Assembly (NCBI GenBank): GCA_964501185.1
Contig: CAZCRT010000037.1
Location: 1-25,368 of the forward strand
DNA: 25,368 nucleotides
From: BS150m-G50 sp964501185 [NCBI: uncultured Bacteroidia bacterium]
GTDB taxonomy: Bacteria; CAIWAD01; BS150m-G50
Direction: 5' to 3'
Translations under genes and position numbers: made by a program
Part shown: positions 1-7,744 of the stretch, piece by piece
How the letters are laid out: every line of letters begins with the position of its first letter
Position numbering within the stretch: the stretch's first letter is position 1
The notes under the pieces: model-generated
Databases searched by the model: none
Told to the model about the DNA's origin: nothing
Seen by the model: the letters and a program-made list of their open reading frames with translations, nothing else

Positions 1-7
1 AGGTATT

Positions 8-577
8 GTGATACAGGCCCAATTCATCAGGGCGCTGTTCAATGAAGGTGAGCACTTACCTGAATGTGCAGCTGTCGAAGGTGTACCGGTTGTAAACAGG
101 TCCCTGTCGGAAGCCTGTCTGAAGTGTCCAGAATCAGTAATCGGTAAGGGACGTTGCAAACCCAAGATTCGATTGTTCATACTGACACAGACCAAAGGGA
201 CACCCAGCCTGGTAGTCTTCCCACTCTCACCAACAAGCATCAAACGCTGGAAATCTCACCTGCGCAAACTGGCTAAGTCTGGTGCACCCTACTTTGCAGT
301 TGTCACACGTTTCAAACTGCAGGACACAGCAAAGAACGGCTATCGCTGGGCGGAGGTAACGATGGATGTGGAACGAGTGGTAACGAAGGAGGAACTGCAG
401 CAGGTGCGAGAAATGAGAGCAGAGTTCAAAGCGAGAATGAAGGAAGTCAACGACCGCGATTTCAACGACCCAGGTGACAAACAATCAAACCACAAGGAGC
501 ATCATGAAACACATACTGCGAGCACTAACAGCCATCGGACCGATCGTCATCAACATCTTTCTGGGAAGGAAGCGTAA
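8..577 (+). CDS. Phage-like zinc-knuckle protein, possible ssDNA-binding role
   Basis: This is a 189-residue protein starting at a GTG with an AGG four bases upstream at the very edge of the window; the frame is open to the window edge, so a longer start outside cannot be excluded. The N-terminus (residues about 5-15, FIRALFNEGEH) and a Cys cluster (C37, C40, C50) followed by a conserved-looking TSIKRWKSHL stretch resemble a family of small phage proteins that sit among replication or recombination genes and are often suspected of binding single-stranded DNA. That family match is from memory, not a search. The last 40 residues are very hydrophilic and His-rich, and overlap the next small ORF. 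Its position beside an integrase at a tRNA supports membership of an integrated element. Function unproven. Confidence 0.6.
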   Translation: MIQAQFIRALFNEGEHLPECAAVEGVPVVNRSLSEACLKCPESVIGKGRCKPKIRLFILTQTKGTPSLVVFPLSPTSIKRWKSHLRKLAKSGAPYFAVVTRFKLQDTAKNGYRWAEVTMDVERVVTKEELQQVREMRAEFKARMKEVNDRDFNDPGDKQSNHKEHHETHTASTNSHRTDRHQHLSGKEA

Positions 578-614
578 GAAGACCGATACGGAGTCCGTGA
601 AGGAAGAGAAATAG
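504..614 (+). CDS. Small 36-residue hydrophobic/basic peptide
   Basis: ATG at 504 is preceded by AAGGAG (494-499) at four bases, and the ORF runs 36 codons to TAG at 612-614, overlapping the 3' end of the upstream gene in another frame. The product has a short hydrophobic stretch (ALTAIGPIVINIFLG) followed by a highly charged Lys/Arg/Glu tail, as in small phage membrane peptides. A rho-independent terminator begins ten bases after the stop, so it would be the last gene of its transcript. No homolog is recognised. The case rests on ribosome-binding site, topology and position only. Confidence 0.4.
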   Translation: MKHILRALTAIGPIVINIFLGRKRKKTDTESVKEEK

Positions 615-623
615 CTTCCGAAG

Positions 624-653
624 CAGCATCAGGGAAACTTGGTGCTGTTTTTT
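624..653 (+). terminator. Rho-independent terminator of the left-hand element operon
   Basis: CAGCATC (624-630) pairs with GGTGCTG (641-647) with one G-U wobble, with a 10-base loop, directly followed by six T (648-653). It lies ten bases after the 36-codon ORF and ends just before the convergent integrase stop codon at 656, so it separates two converging units. Confidence 0.75.
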
Positions 654-655
654 AG

Positions 656-1714
656 TTACAGCGTGAGCTTGTTCACTGCCTCTAAAGCTTTATATGGTGC
701 CAGATGCGCATAGCGCATTGTCATCATGATATCTGTATGACCTAACAATCGTGACACAGTCTCAATTCCCACATCATTCATAACCAGATGCGATGCAAAT
801 GTATGGCGTAACTGGTGAATGGTCCCCGCTAATCCCAGCTTCTTCAGAGCATATTTCAGAGCAAGATAAATCCTGTCCGGATGGACCTGGCTGCCCTCAA
901 GGCCTGTAAACACCCAATTGTGCTCTTTATACTTCTTACAGCGTTTGACAATCGCCACTGCATCTGGAGATAATGGTACTTTGCGGCTGGTTTTAGTTTT
1001 GGTTTCCCAACCATCCTTCGACTGGATTGTAATCTCACCACGATCACCTTCCAGTGTGACATCCTTCCAGGTGAGATTGATGAGTTCTCCCTTCCGCAAC
1101 CCGGTCAGATAAAGGAACTGGATTGGATCTCGCCAGTGTTCCACTACAGTAGCAAAGATATCCTTCAGCTCTTCCACCTCCCAGTATTCAACAGTTCCAT
1201 CTTTTTGCACTTTGAGTTTCTGAAGTTTTGCTGCAGGATTAATCCTGATCAGCTCCTCAGCTATCGCGTAGTTGAAAAGTATCTTCAGAAAACGGATGTG
1301 CCCGTTGATGGTGTTGTTGCTGATACCGTCTCGCTTCAATTGAGCAAGATGTTCCTCCAGGTAAGTCTTTTTGATCTGATTTATCTGGTTGATGTTAGGG
1401 AAGTACTTCGCAAGGAACTCCTGGAGATGCCTGGCATAGATATTGTAGCGGCTCAATGTAGATGTCGCTACCCGTTCCTTTTTATCCCGGAACAACTGTT
1501 CTATAGTATCGGACAAGCTCAGTGCTACTTTGGAACTCTCAGGTAATCCCAATTTGCCCTTGAGCTGATTTGCATGAATGACACTTACCGCCTTTTCAGC
1601 ATCGGTTTTTTTCTGGAACTGACGGAATTTCTCCTCACCATTTTCCATATAGCGCACTTGCCAGGAGACATTACCACTGGGGTATGTCCGCTTCTTAATT
1701 CTAGGTGCTTTCAT
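656..1714 (-). CDS. Tyrosine recombinase (integrase) of an integrated element
   Basis: Site-specific recombinase of the phage-integrase family, 352 residues. The usual layout is visible: an N-terminal arm-binding-like region (RTYPSGNVSWQVRY), a SAM-like core-binding domain at about 80-185, and a catalytic domain with R207 in GLRKGE, a Lys in the TKTKTSRKVP hairpin, H300-x-x-R303 in HQLRH, H326 in LLGHTD, and nucleophile Y335 in MRYAH. The start at 1714 is chosen because GGAGG (1720-1724) sits five bases upstream; the ORF is open further (to 1798), but that extension would translate a terminator hairpin. The gene is about 100 bp from the 3' end of tRNA-Ser, the classical position of an integrase next to its attachment site. 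It should catalyse integration and excision of the element lying to the left. Confidence 0.93.
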   Translation of the reverse strand: MKAPRIKKRTYPSGNVSWQVRYMENGEEKFRQFQKKTDAEKAVSVIHANQLKGKLGLPESSKVALSLSDTIEQLFRDKKERVATSTLSRYNIYARHLQEFLAKYFPNINQINQIKKTYLEEHLAQLKRDGISNNTINGHIRFLKILFNYAIAEELIRINPAAKLQKLKVQKDGTVEYWEVEELKDIFATVVEHWRDPIQFLYLTGLRKGELINLTWKDVTLEGDRGEITIQSKDGWETKTKTSRKVPLSPDAVAIVKRCKKYKEHNWVFTGLEGSQVHPDRIYLALKYALKKLGLAGTIHQLRHTFASHLVMNDVGIETVSRLLGHTDIMMTMRYAHLAPYKALEAVNKLTL

Positions 1715-1730
1715 CGTAACCTCCGGACGT

Positions 1731-1768
1731 AAAAAAATGGGGCGGAACGTTTTTCGAACGCGCCCCAT
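1731..1768 (-). terminator. Terminator between tRNA-Ser and integrase (possible attenuator)
   Basis: Read on the minus strand, TGGGGCG pairs with CGCCCCA around an inner CGTT/AACG helix, and seven T follow (complement of the A run at 1731-1737). It lies downstream of tRNA-Ser and ends only seven bases before the integrase ribosome-binding site. It could be the tRNA terminator, an attenuator of integrase, or both; little room is left for a separate integrase promoter behind it. Confidence 0.7.
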
Positions 1769-1816
1769 CATTTTACAATTTTTCACTTTAATAAACAAGT
1801 ACTTAAAGTGATTTAA

Positions 1817-1904
1817 CGGAGAAGCCGGGATTCGAACCCGGGGTAGACGGATAGCCTACACACGCTTTCCAAGCGTGCTCCTTCAGCCACTCGGACACTT
1901 CTCC
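1817..1904 (-). tRNA. tRNA-Ser (anticodon GGA)
   Basis: The minus strand gives an 88-nt tRNA with acceptor stem GGAGAAG/CTTCTCC, discriminator G, D-arm beginning GTCCGAGTGGC, anticodon stem-loop CGCTTGGAAAGCG (anticodon GGA, decoding UCC/UCU), a long variable arm typical of class II tRNAs, and the T-arm CGGGTTCGAATCCCG. CCA is not encoded (the next bases are TTA). The 3' end faces the integrase, so the gene is the likely attB of the left-hand element. The tRNA is complete. Confidence 0.96.
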
Positions 1905-1920
1905 TCGTAAAGCGGATAAC

Positions 1921-1949
1921 AATCTATTCGGACATCGAGGTAATTCCAA
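1921..1949 (-). promoter_or_regulatory. Probable promoter of tRNA-Ser
   Basis: On the minus strand TTGGAA (1944-1949) and TAGATT (1921-1926) are separated by exactly 17 bases. The predicted start point falls about ten bases before the tRNA 5' end at 1904. The box is close to the sigma-70 consensus and correctly placed. Confidence 0.55.
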
Positions 1950-1967
1950 AGGAAAAAGGAACGGGAA

Positions 1968-3110
1968 TCAAACGAGTCCAGCCGGTTCCCACCCCACCAG
2001 CACTGCCACCACCTCGATATGCTCCGTCTGGGGAAACATATCCAGCGGTTGCACAGATCTTAGCGCAAAGCTTCCGGCCAGTGCATCAACATCCCGCCTG
2101 AGTGTTTGCGGATTGCAGGACATGTAGACGATACGTTTACAATCCAGACCCGGAAGAAGCTCAACAAGCTGCGTGGTCAATCCTTTACGGGGCGGGTTGA
2201 CGATAACTGTTTCCGGTTCGAACTGCCTGAGCGCTTCCAGCTGCTGATCGACGTCTCCTTCGAGAACATGGAACTCCTTCAGCTTCAGCTCCTCTGCAGT
2301 CCTCTGTGCTGCACGAACACATTCCGGATCGATTTCAACCGCCAGCACTTCTCGCCCGGTACTACTCAGCGCCAACCCGGTCACTGACGCGCCACTGTAG
2401 AGCTCCGCCACCCTGCCCCTGCCTGCACCAACCGCCTCTATAACCAATTCATATGCTCTGACAGCCTGTCTGCCGTTCACCTGGCTGAAAGCAGCGGCGG
2501 GAAGTGTATAATTCCTGCCATCGAAATGGAAATTGTGATACGCTCTACCGGAATGGAGTTTTTCCTGCGCCCCCAGAAAGCGATTACCGGATGTGTCGTT
2601 GTAGTTCTGCAGCAGGTAGAGCGGTTTGATTTGATTGTTAAGAGTACCCAGCAGTTGTCTCCAGGCACGGTTGTGATACTTTTTGCGGGATGTAGTGACC
2701 AGCACAACCCCTACCCTTTCCAGAAGCGGATCAACTCTCAACATCACACCACGCAAAAAGCCGCTTCCATTTTCCAGATCATACAGGTGTATATCATACT
2801 GCGCCAGCAGCAGCTTGAGTGTGTTGATTGTGTTATTAATCAGGGGATGATGCACCGGACAGTGAGACAGATCGACCACTTCACTGCTGCCGGGACGATA
2901 AATGCCGAGCCGCAGTGGGTCAGCAGCGACACGCAACTTGGCAGTCAAACGGTAGCCGAGCGGTTGCGGTGCCGGAATAATCGGCTCTGGTTGCAGGAAA
3001 TCAGCGAACAACTCGCTCATCCGCTGCTGCTTTTGCGCCAGTTGATCAGGATATGGCTGATCAATCAGTCCGCATGCACGGCAAGTTGAACAAGGCTTCT
3101 CTAACAACAT
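1968..3110 (-). CDS. rlmC: 23S rRNA (uracil-C5)-methyltransferase, RlmC/RumB-like
   Basis: SAM-dependent m5U RNA methyltransferase of the TrmA/RlmC/RlmD family. With the start used here (380 residues) it opens with three close cysteines, CSTCRAC, that ligate the 4Fe-4S cluster in RumA/RumB, a fourth candidate being the HCPVHHP cysteine. The segment CRACGLIDQPYPDQL closely parallels the N-terminus of E. coli RlmC, which methylates U747 of 23S rRNA. The SAM-binding loop is ELYSGASVTGLAL (usual form YCGxGxF), then VNPPRKG, the catalytic Cys in SCNPQTL, and the general base Glu in PQTEHIE. The ORF is open 16 codons further (ATG at 3158), but neither start has a strong ribosome-binding site; the shorter one fits the family better. 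It is a separate transcription unit between the glyS operon and tRNA-Ser. Family sure, exact target uridine inferred. Confidence 0.9.
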   Translation of the reverse strand: MLLEKPCSTCRACGLIDQPYPDQLAQKQQRMSELFADFLQPEPIIPAPQPLGYRLTAKLRVAADPLRLGIYRPGSSEVVDLSHCPVHHPLINNTINTLKLLLAQYDIHLYDLENGSGFLRGVMLRVDPLLERVGVVLVTTSRKKYHNRAWRQLLGTLNNQIKPLYLLQNYNDTSGNRFLGAQEKLHSGRAYHNFHFDGRNYTLPAAAFSQVNGRQAVRAYELVIEAVGAGRGRVAELYSGASVTGLALSSTGREVLAVEIDPECVRAAQRTAEELKLKEFHVLEGDVDQQLEALRQFEPETVIVNPPRKGLTTQLVELLPGLDCKRIVYMSCNPQTLRRDVDALAGSFALRSVQPLDMFPQTEHIEVVAVLVGWEPAGLV

Positions 3111-3462
3111 CAGAGTCCCATTGTGGTGTGTATGGTGGTTTCCACAGCAAAGTAACATGTGACAACCAGGATACTGGCGCCATAAAGGGGTGGTCGTGGC
3201 GTCCGTAAGGTCGATCGGGTTCCAGCTCTGGCTACAATGTTAGAGCAACAGGATTCGATTTGCTATCCGTCGATGTAAAACAGAAAGCGACAATGCAGCA
3301 TACCGGCCCACTGCAACCCGCTCGTATCACACGGTCTATACTTTGGGCATTATGCTGCGAGCTGGTGGGTGATCGAGCTTACGAGAGACGCCACCTCACG
3401 CCTTTCCGGGCGCCGAGCACTTCTTTTGCTACTTTTCTTTTTGCTGAAAAGAAAAGTAGAGC
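3111..3462. other. Intergenic region between glyS and rlmC
   Basis: About 350 bases. The left part should hold the rlmC promoter, but I see no convincing minus-strand boxes. The right end holds the AT-rich hairpin listed separately. A plus-strand 104-codon frame crosses it, but it runs into antisense of glyS and has no ribosome-binding site, so I do not call it. Confidence 0.5.
3429..3459 (-). terminator. AT-rich hairpin after glyS, likely terminator
   Basis: CTACTTTTCTTTT (3429-3441) and AAAAGAAAAGTAG (3447-3459) form a perfect 13-bp stem around a five-base loop, starting three bases beyond the glyS stop codon (3463-3465). A stem of this purine/pyrimidine composition can stop transcription in both directions. 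The flank CTTTTGCTACTTTTC resembles a palindromic element I remember from many bacterial intergenic regions, so it may also be a dispersed repeat. Confidence 0.55.
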
Positions 3463-4773
3463 CTACTTCATTTTGTCCAATATTATGTGCGCCAGATCCT
3501 CAATCTTCACCCGTTCCTGTTCCAATGTATCACGATCCCTCAGTGTGACACAACCGTCATCCTTGCTCTCGTAATCCACTGTGAGACACCAGGGGGTGCC
3601 GATCTCATCCTGACGCCTGTAACGCCGGCCGATAGCACCGCTCTGATCGTAGAAGCAATTCCAATGCGGGCGCAAGTCATCCACGATCTTGCGGGCGATC
3701 TCCGGTAGTCCATCTTTCTTTACCAGCGGGAAAACAGCCACTTTGACCGGTGCCAGTTTCGGGTGCAGCTTCATAACGACCCTTTTCTCAGAGCCAATCT
3801 CATCCTCAGTGTAAGCATTATCGAGAATCATCAACATCGATCGATTCAATCCGGCGGATGTTTCCACGATGTATGGCAGATAGCGCTCCCCTTTTTGCTC
3901 GTCGAAATACTCCAGCTTTTTACCGGAGTGTTCCTTGTGACGGGCGAGATCGAAATCAGTGCGGTTATGAACTCCTTCCAGCTCCTGCCAGCCAAACGAG
4001 AACTCATACTCGATGTCGTAAGCCGCCTTGGCGTAGTGCGCCAGTTCGTCACCCTTGTGTTCATGTATCCGCAGCTTCTCCTCAGGGATACCGAGGTTGA
4101 GATAGAAATCATAGCGCTGTTTGCGCCAGTATTCCATCCAGGTGCCATCTTCACCGGGCGTCACAAAGAACTGCATCTCCATCTGCTCAAACTCACGGGT
4201 CCGGAAGATGAAATTCCCCGGGGTAATCTCATTGCGGAATGCCTTTCCCACCTGGGCAATACCGAAGGGAAGTTTCATGCGGGAAGAGTTGATCACATTC
4301 TGGTAGTTGACATAAATGCCCTGCGCGGTTTCCGGCCGCAGAAATATCGTGGCAGCCTTCTCTTCCACCGCACCCATGAAGGTCTTGAACATCAGGTTGA
4401 AGTTGCGCGGTTCAGTCAGTTCACCACCACACTCCGGGCAGACTTCTCCCTCCAGATCGTCAGCCCGAAAACGGCTCTTGCACTGCTTGCAATCGACCAG
4501 TGGATCGCTGAACCCGTCCACATGCCCTGACGCACGCCAGACATCAGGGTGCATCAGGATAGCAGCATCCAGTCCCACGATGTTCTCGTGCTGATGGACC
4601 ATGGCGTTCCACCACAGATTTTGCAGGTTATTCTTGAGCTCAATTCCCAGAGGACCGTAATCCCAGATTGAGTTCAGGCCACCGTAAATCTCGCTGGACT
4701 GAAAGACAAAACCACGACGCTTGCAGAGTGCGACAACCTTGTCCAGACCTGTTTCTTCAGCTTTCTTCGCCAT
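3463..4773 (-). CDS. glyS: Glycyl-tRNA synthetase, single-chain (dimeric class II) type
   Basis: Attaches glycine to tRNA-Gly in the cytoplasm. The protein (436 residues) begins KVVALCKRRGFVFQSSEIYGG, the usual opening of the alpha2-type GlyRS. It contains two CxxC pairs (CKQC, CPEC) of a zinc-binding insert, motif 2 in GKAFRNE...FRTREFEQME, the HNRTDFDL glycine-pocket segment, and motif 3 in SAGLNRS (Asn where many have Asp or Glu). A C-terminal anticodon-binding domain starts near LHPKLAPVKVAV. I place the start at 4773 because AGAGGG lies six bases upstream; an in-frame ATG at 4779 and an extension to 4821 are less likely. The first 17 bases overlap recO. It is the last gene of the rsmA-mgtE-recO-glyS operon and is followed by a hairpin. 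Confidence 0.97.
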   Translation of the reverse strand: MAKKAEETGLDKVVALCKRRGFVFQSSEIYGGLNSIWDYGPLGIELKNNLQNLWWNAMVHQHENIVGLDAAILMHPDVWRASGHVDGFSDPLVDCKQCKSRFRADDLEGEVCPECGGELTEPRNFNLMFKTFMGAVEEKAATIFLRPETAQGIYVNYQNVINSSRMKLPFGIAQVGKAFRNEITPGNFIFRTREFEQMEMQFFVTPGEDGTWMEYWRKQRYDFYLNLGIPEEKLRIHEHKGDELAHYAKAAYDIEYEFSFGWQELEGVHNRTDFDLARHKEHSGKKLEYFDEQKGERYLPYIVETSAGLNRSMLMILDNAYTEDEIGSEKRVVMKLHPKLAPVKVAVFPLVKKDGLPEIARKIVDDLRPHWNCFYDQSGAIGRRYRRQDEIGTPWCLTVDYESKDDGCVTLRDRDTLEQERVKIEDLAHIILDKMK

Positions 4774-5590
4774 TTTCATCCCTCTCTGATGTATCTGTTT
4801 TACTCTCAATTTTCTGTTCATGTTCCGATCCGGAAGACCGGAATAAGAGTTCAGCGGATTTCAATCCCCTGTAATAATCAACATGCCGGCGCAGGTAAAG
4901 ATCCAGTAACCGGTAGAGTTCTCTGGCTGTATCTGCAGTGATGCCACGTCGATTGATGTCCGCCGGCGCTACTCCCAGCAGGTATTCCGTTGCGCGTATT
5001 ACATTCCCCGGTACAGTTATCACTTCCCCCCGCTGAGCACAGTCAGCACAGAATACCCCACCCCGCGCCAGGTCTACAGCTACAGTATCCACCCCGGACT
5101 CCGGTGTATCACATCCACACTCCAGACAGTGTTGTGGATGGAATACTATCCCCAGACGGTGAAAGTGATACAAAAAAATATAGAACAGATAGTTCCAGTG
5201 ATGCCGGGTGGAGTTGTCCAGTAACTCGAGTACTTCCAGCACATGCTGATAGAGTTCCCCGTCATTACCACCGGCGGGATGCACCCGGTCCAGCAGCTCC
5301 ATCATCACCGAACCGGTAACGAATTTGTCATAGTCATTTATGATACCGGTGTACTGTCTCAGCTGCGATGCATCCTTCAACTGTTGCAGATCCCGCGTAT
5401 CACGGTAATAAAAGAGCACTTCAATCTCAGCGAACTTCTGCAGAACTGCAGCCAGATGGGAACCGCGCCTGCGCACTCCTTTGGCCATTATCGAAACCAT
5501 TCCCCGCTCACGCAGGAACAGGTGCAGAACCAGACTGGTTTCACTGTACTTGAAGGCGCGCAGCAGTATCCCCTGTTCCCTGACTAACAT
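4757..5590 (-). CDS. recO: DNA repair protein RecO
   Basis: RecO loads RecA onto SSB-covered single-stranded DNA with RecF/RecR. The protein (277 residues, slightly longer than typical 240-250) has the N-terminal OB-fold with the signature start REQGILLRAFKYSETSLVLHLF and the basic segment AKGVRRRGS, then an alpha-helical C-terminal domain carrying a zinc-finger-like CLEC...CADC. The last 25 residues after LLFRSSGSE are charged and look like a disordered tail created where the frame runs into glyS. Its ATG shares one base with the mgtE stop (TGATG at 5588-5592), so translation is probably coupled. Confidence 0.95.
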   Translation of the reverse strand: MLVREQGILLRAFKYSETSLVLHLFLRERGMVSIMAKGVRRRGSHLAAVLQKFAEIEVLFYYRDTRDLQQLKDASQLRQYTGIINDYDKFVTGSVMMELLDRVHPAGGNDGELYQHVLEVLELLDNSTRHHWNYLFYIFLYHFHRLGIVFHPQHCLECGCDTPESGVDTVAVDLARGGVFCADCAQRGEVITVPGNVIRATEYLLGVAPADINRRGITADTARELYRLLDLYLRRHVDYYRGLKSAELLFRSSGSEHEQKIESKTDTSERDENGEES

Positions 5591-6945
5591 CAGAGCAGGA
5601 TTCTGGTAGTAATCAGAAGATATATTAACAGACCGGCAACATCATTAGAGATCGTGATGAAGGGGCCTGTCGCAAGTGCAGGATCAATAGACATCCGTTC
5701 CAGCAATAATGGTGAAAGCGTTCCCACCAGAGCAGCAAAAATAATAACTACTATCAACGAGCCGGCAATAGCCAGAGCAGTCAACAGTGTACCCTGCCAT
5801 AGAAAGATCACCGCAAAGAGCAGCGCGCTCAGTATCAGCGCGTTAAGTATACTCACTTTCAACTCTACCAGCAAACGCCGCGCCATCTGCGGGAACATTT
5901 TATCCTCAGTAGCCAGGCTGCGCACTACAATCGATGAGGATTGAATTCCAATATTCCCCCCCATGGCAATCACCACCGGGACAAAGAAAGCAACCTGCAT
6001 CATCAGCGCCAGAGAGTGCTCGAAGAAACTCATGATCCAGGCAGCGAGCACACCACCAGCCAATCCGAAGATCAGCCAGGGAAGCCGCTGCCGGGAGATA
6101 CGAACAGTTGAGACATCGGTTATCTCCTCATGACCGGTTCCAGCCATAGCCGCAATATCATCTTCAGCCTCCTCCTTCATTACCTCCAGGATATCATCCG
6201 GTGTGATTCGTCCCAGCAGGTGATCATCCTCATCCACAACTGCTACCGTAATCAGATCATATTTCTGCGCCAGGTGCGCCACCCGCTCCTGATCGGTGTC
6301 GGGAGTAACTTTCAGAAGTTCCTCTTCGAGCAGGTCTCTGACTGCAGTATGGGCCTCAGCCATCACCAGTTCCTGCAACTCGATGTGCCCCATCAGCCGG
6401 TAGTTATCATCCACCACGAATACCTGATAGTAACGGTCTGCGCAGTCCCTCTGACGCCGGATCTCCTGGATTGCATCCTCAACGGTCAGGTTTATATTGA
6501 CGGCCACGAATTCGACCGCCATGATACCACCGGCACTGTCCTCGGGATACTCCAGCAGCCGGTCCACTTCCTCCCGTTGCTCATCACCCAGGTTATCCAG
6601 AACTGTCGCCAGAGCGTCTTCATCAATCTGGGACAATTCCTGCAGAACATCTGCCGCTTCATCTGATTCCATGTCATCTACGATGGCGGCCAGCACCTCA
6701 GGTTGCAGATGCTTGAACAGCAGCTCACGGCGCGCGTCATCCAGTTCAACCATGACCTGAGAAGCGGTTTCCTCCTCCAGCAACTCTATGAATGCGGGCA
6801 GGGTATCCTCGTCGAGATAGCTCATTAACAGAGCGATATCTGCCGGATGCCAACCGATCAGGAGTTCTTCAACTTCATCACAGCGGCCATTATCGCACAG
6901 TTCGATAACCTGTTCGACCAGCTCGCGGGTGATTTCCTCATTCAT
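5590..6945 (-). CDS. mgtE: Magnesium transporter MgtE
   Basis: Mg2+-gated magnesium channel of the inner membrane, 451 residues, the usual length. The order is canonical: an N-terminal helical MgtE-N domain (1-130) full of Asp/Glu-rich repeats (LLxYxEDTLP, MESDEAAD), two CBS domains (about 135-255), and five membrane segments (about 285-451). Conserved features are GGNIGIQ (329-335) and SNDVAG near the C-terminus, whose D435 corresponds to the pore Asp (D432) of the Thermus protein. The start overlaps the last eight bases of rsmA (ATGAATGA), and the stop overlaps the recO start, so the gene is embedded in a coupled operon of translation and repair genes with no obvious functional link. Confidence 0.96.
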   Translation of the reverse strand: MNEEITRELVEQVIELCDNGRCDEVEELLIGWHPADIALLMSYLDEDTLPAFIELLEEETASQVMVELDDARRELLFKHLQPEVLAAIVDDMESDEAADVLQELSQIDEDALATVLDNLGDEQREEVDRLLEYPEDSAGGIMAVEFVAVNINLTVEDAIQEIRRQRDCADRYYQVFVVDDNYRLMGHIELQELVMAEAHTAVRDLLEEELLKVTPDTDQERVAHLAQKYDLITVAVVDEDDHLLGRITPDDILEVMKEEAEDDIAAMAGTGHEEITDVSTVRISRQRLPWLIFGLAGGVLAAWIMSFFEHSLALMMQVAFFVPVVIAMGGNIGIQSSSIVVRSLATEDKMFPQMARRLLVELKVSILNALILSALLFAVIFLWQGTLLTALAIAGSLIVVIIFAALVGTLSPLLLERMSIDPALATGPFITISNDVAGLLIYLLITTRILL

Positions 6946-7744
6946 GGCCGGCCTCCTGGAATTCGTGATACAAACGGATGAACTCCTCGAGGGGCAGTGC
7001 TTCAGGACGTAAACTCAAGTCGAAGTCTATCCTGTTCAGTTGCTCTTTGAACTCCGGAACAGAACCGAGCGAGTTGCGCAATGTCTTTCGACGCTGGTTG
7101 AAACTGACCTTGACAACTTTGCGAAACAGTTTCATGTCGCTGATTTCATGCTGCGGTTGCCGGGGAAAGCGAAACTGCATAACGGAACTATCGACTTTGG
7201 GTCGTGGGGTAAATGCCGCTGAGGGCACTTTCAGAATGATTTCAGGTGTTGAATGCAAACGGCTGAACACCGACAGCACGCCATAGGCTTTGGTGCCCGG
7301 TTCTGCTGTGATACGTTGTGCCACTTCACGCTGCATGAGGATGGTAAGGTCACGGACAGGTGGTCCTGCTGGATCTGCCGCCTCTTCGAAAAGCCGGAAC
7401 ATAATCGCGCTGGTGATGTGGTAAGGGATATTCCCCATCACCCGCACCTCCTCAGCCGCAACATCAGCAAAGTTGAACTTGAGAAAGTCCTGTTGCACCA
7501 GCTGGAGGTTCTTCCGATCACCAAACCGGTCCTGCAGGACCTCGCAAAGCCTGCTGTCCAGCTCTACCGCAACCACTTCTGCAGCCCGGTCCAGCAGCCA
7601 GGATGTGATTACCCCCTTACCGGGGCCTATCTCCAGAAAAGTGTCATCCGGGGCTATCTTCAGAGCATCTACAATCTGTTCGATGTAGTAATTGTCAGAT
7701 AGAAAATTCTGCCCCAGGCTTTTCCGAGGTCTGATATGTGCCAT
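6938..7744 (-). CDS. rsmA: 16S rRNA dimethyladenosine transferase RsmA (KsgA)
   Basis: Dimethylates A1518 and A1519 in helix 45 of 16S rRNA, a late step of small-subunit assembly. From the start used (268 residues, the normal family length) the protein opens MAHIRPRKSLGQNFL, followed by the SAM motif EIGPGKGVIT, the catalytic NIPYHITS (NLPY type), and the C-terminal KVSFNQRRKTLRNSL. The ORF is open to an ATG at 7837, but the extra 31 residues do not look like RsmA. No clear ribosome-binding site precedes 7744. It is the first gene of the operon with mgtE, recO and glyS. Confidence 0.95.
   Translation of the reverse strand: MAHIRPRKSLGQNFLSDNYYIEQIVDALKIAPDDTFLEIGPGKGVITSWLLDRAAEVVAVELDSRLCEVLQDRFGDRKNLQLVQQDFLKFNFADVAAEEVRVMGNIPYHITSAIMFRLFEEAADPAGPPVRDLTILMQREVAQRITAEPGTKAYGVLSVFSRLHSTPEIILKVPSAAFTPRPKVDSSVMQFRFPRQPQHEISDMKLFRKVVKVSFNQRRKTLRNSLGSVPEFKEQLNRIDFDLSLRPEALPLEEFIRLYHEFQEAGHE

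Noticed and set aside
1715-1798. Longer integrase start at 1798
   Set aside because: It would translate through a terminator hairpin and has no ribosome-binding site, while the start at 1714 has GGAGG at proper distance.
3260-3574. Plus-strand 104-codon frame after glyS
   Set aside because: No ribosome-binding site; it overlaps the glyS 3' end in antisense and crosses the terminator hairpin, and the protein has no recognisable pattern.
3763-4530. Plus-strand 255-codon frame
   Set aside because: It lies wholly antisense to the conserved glyS gene; its length reflects codon bias of the real strand.
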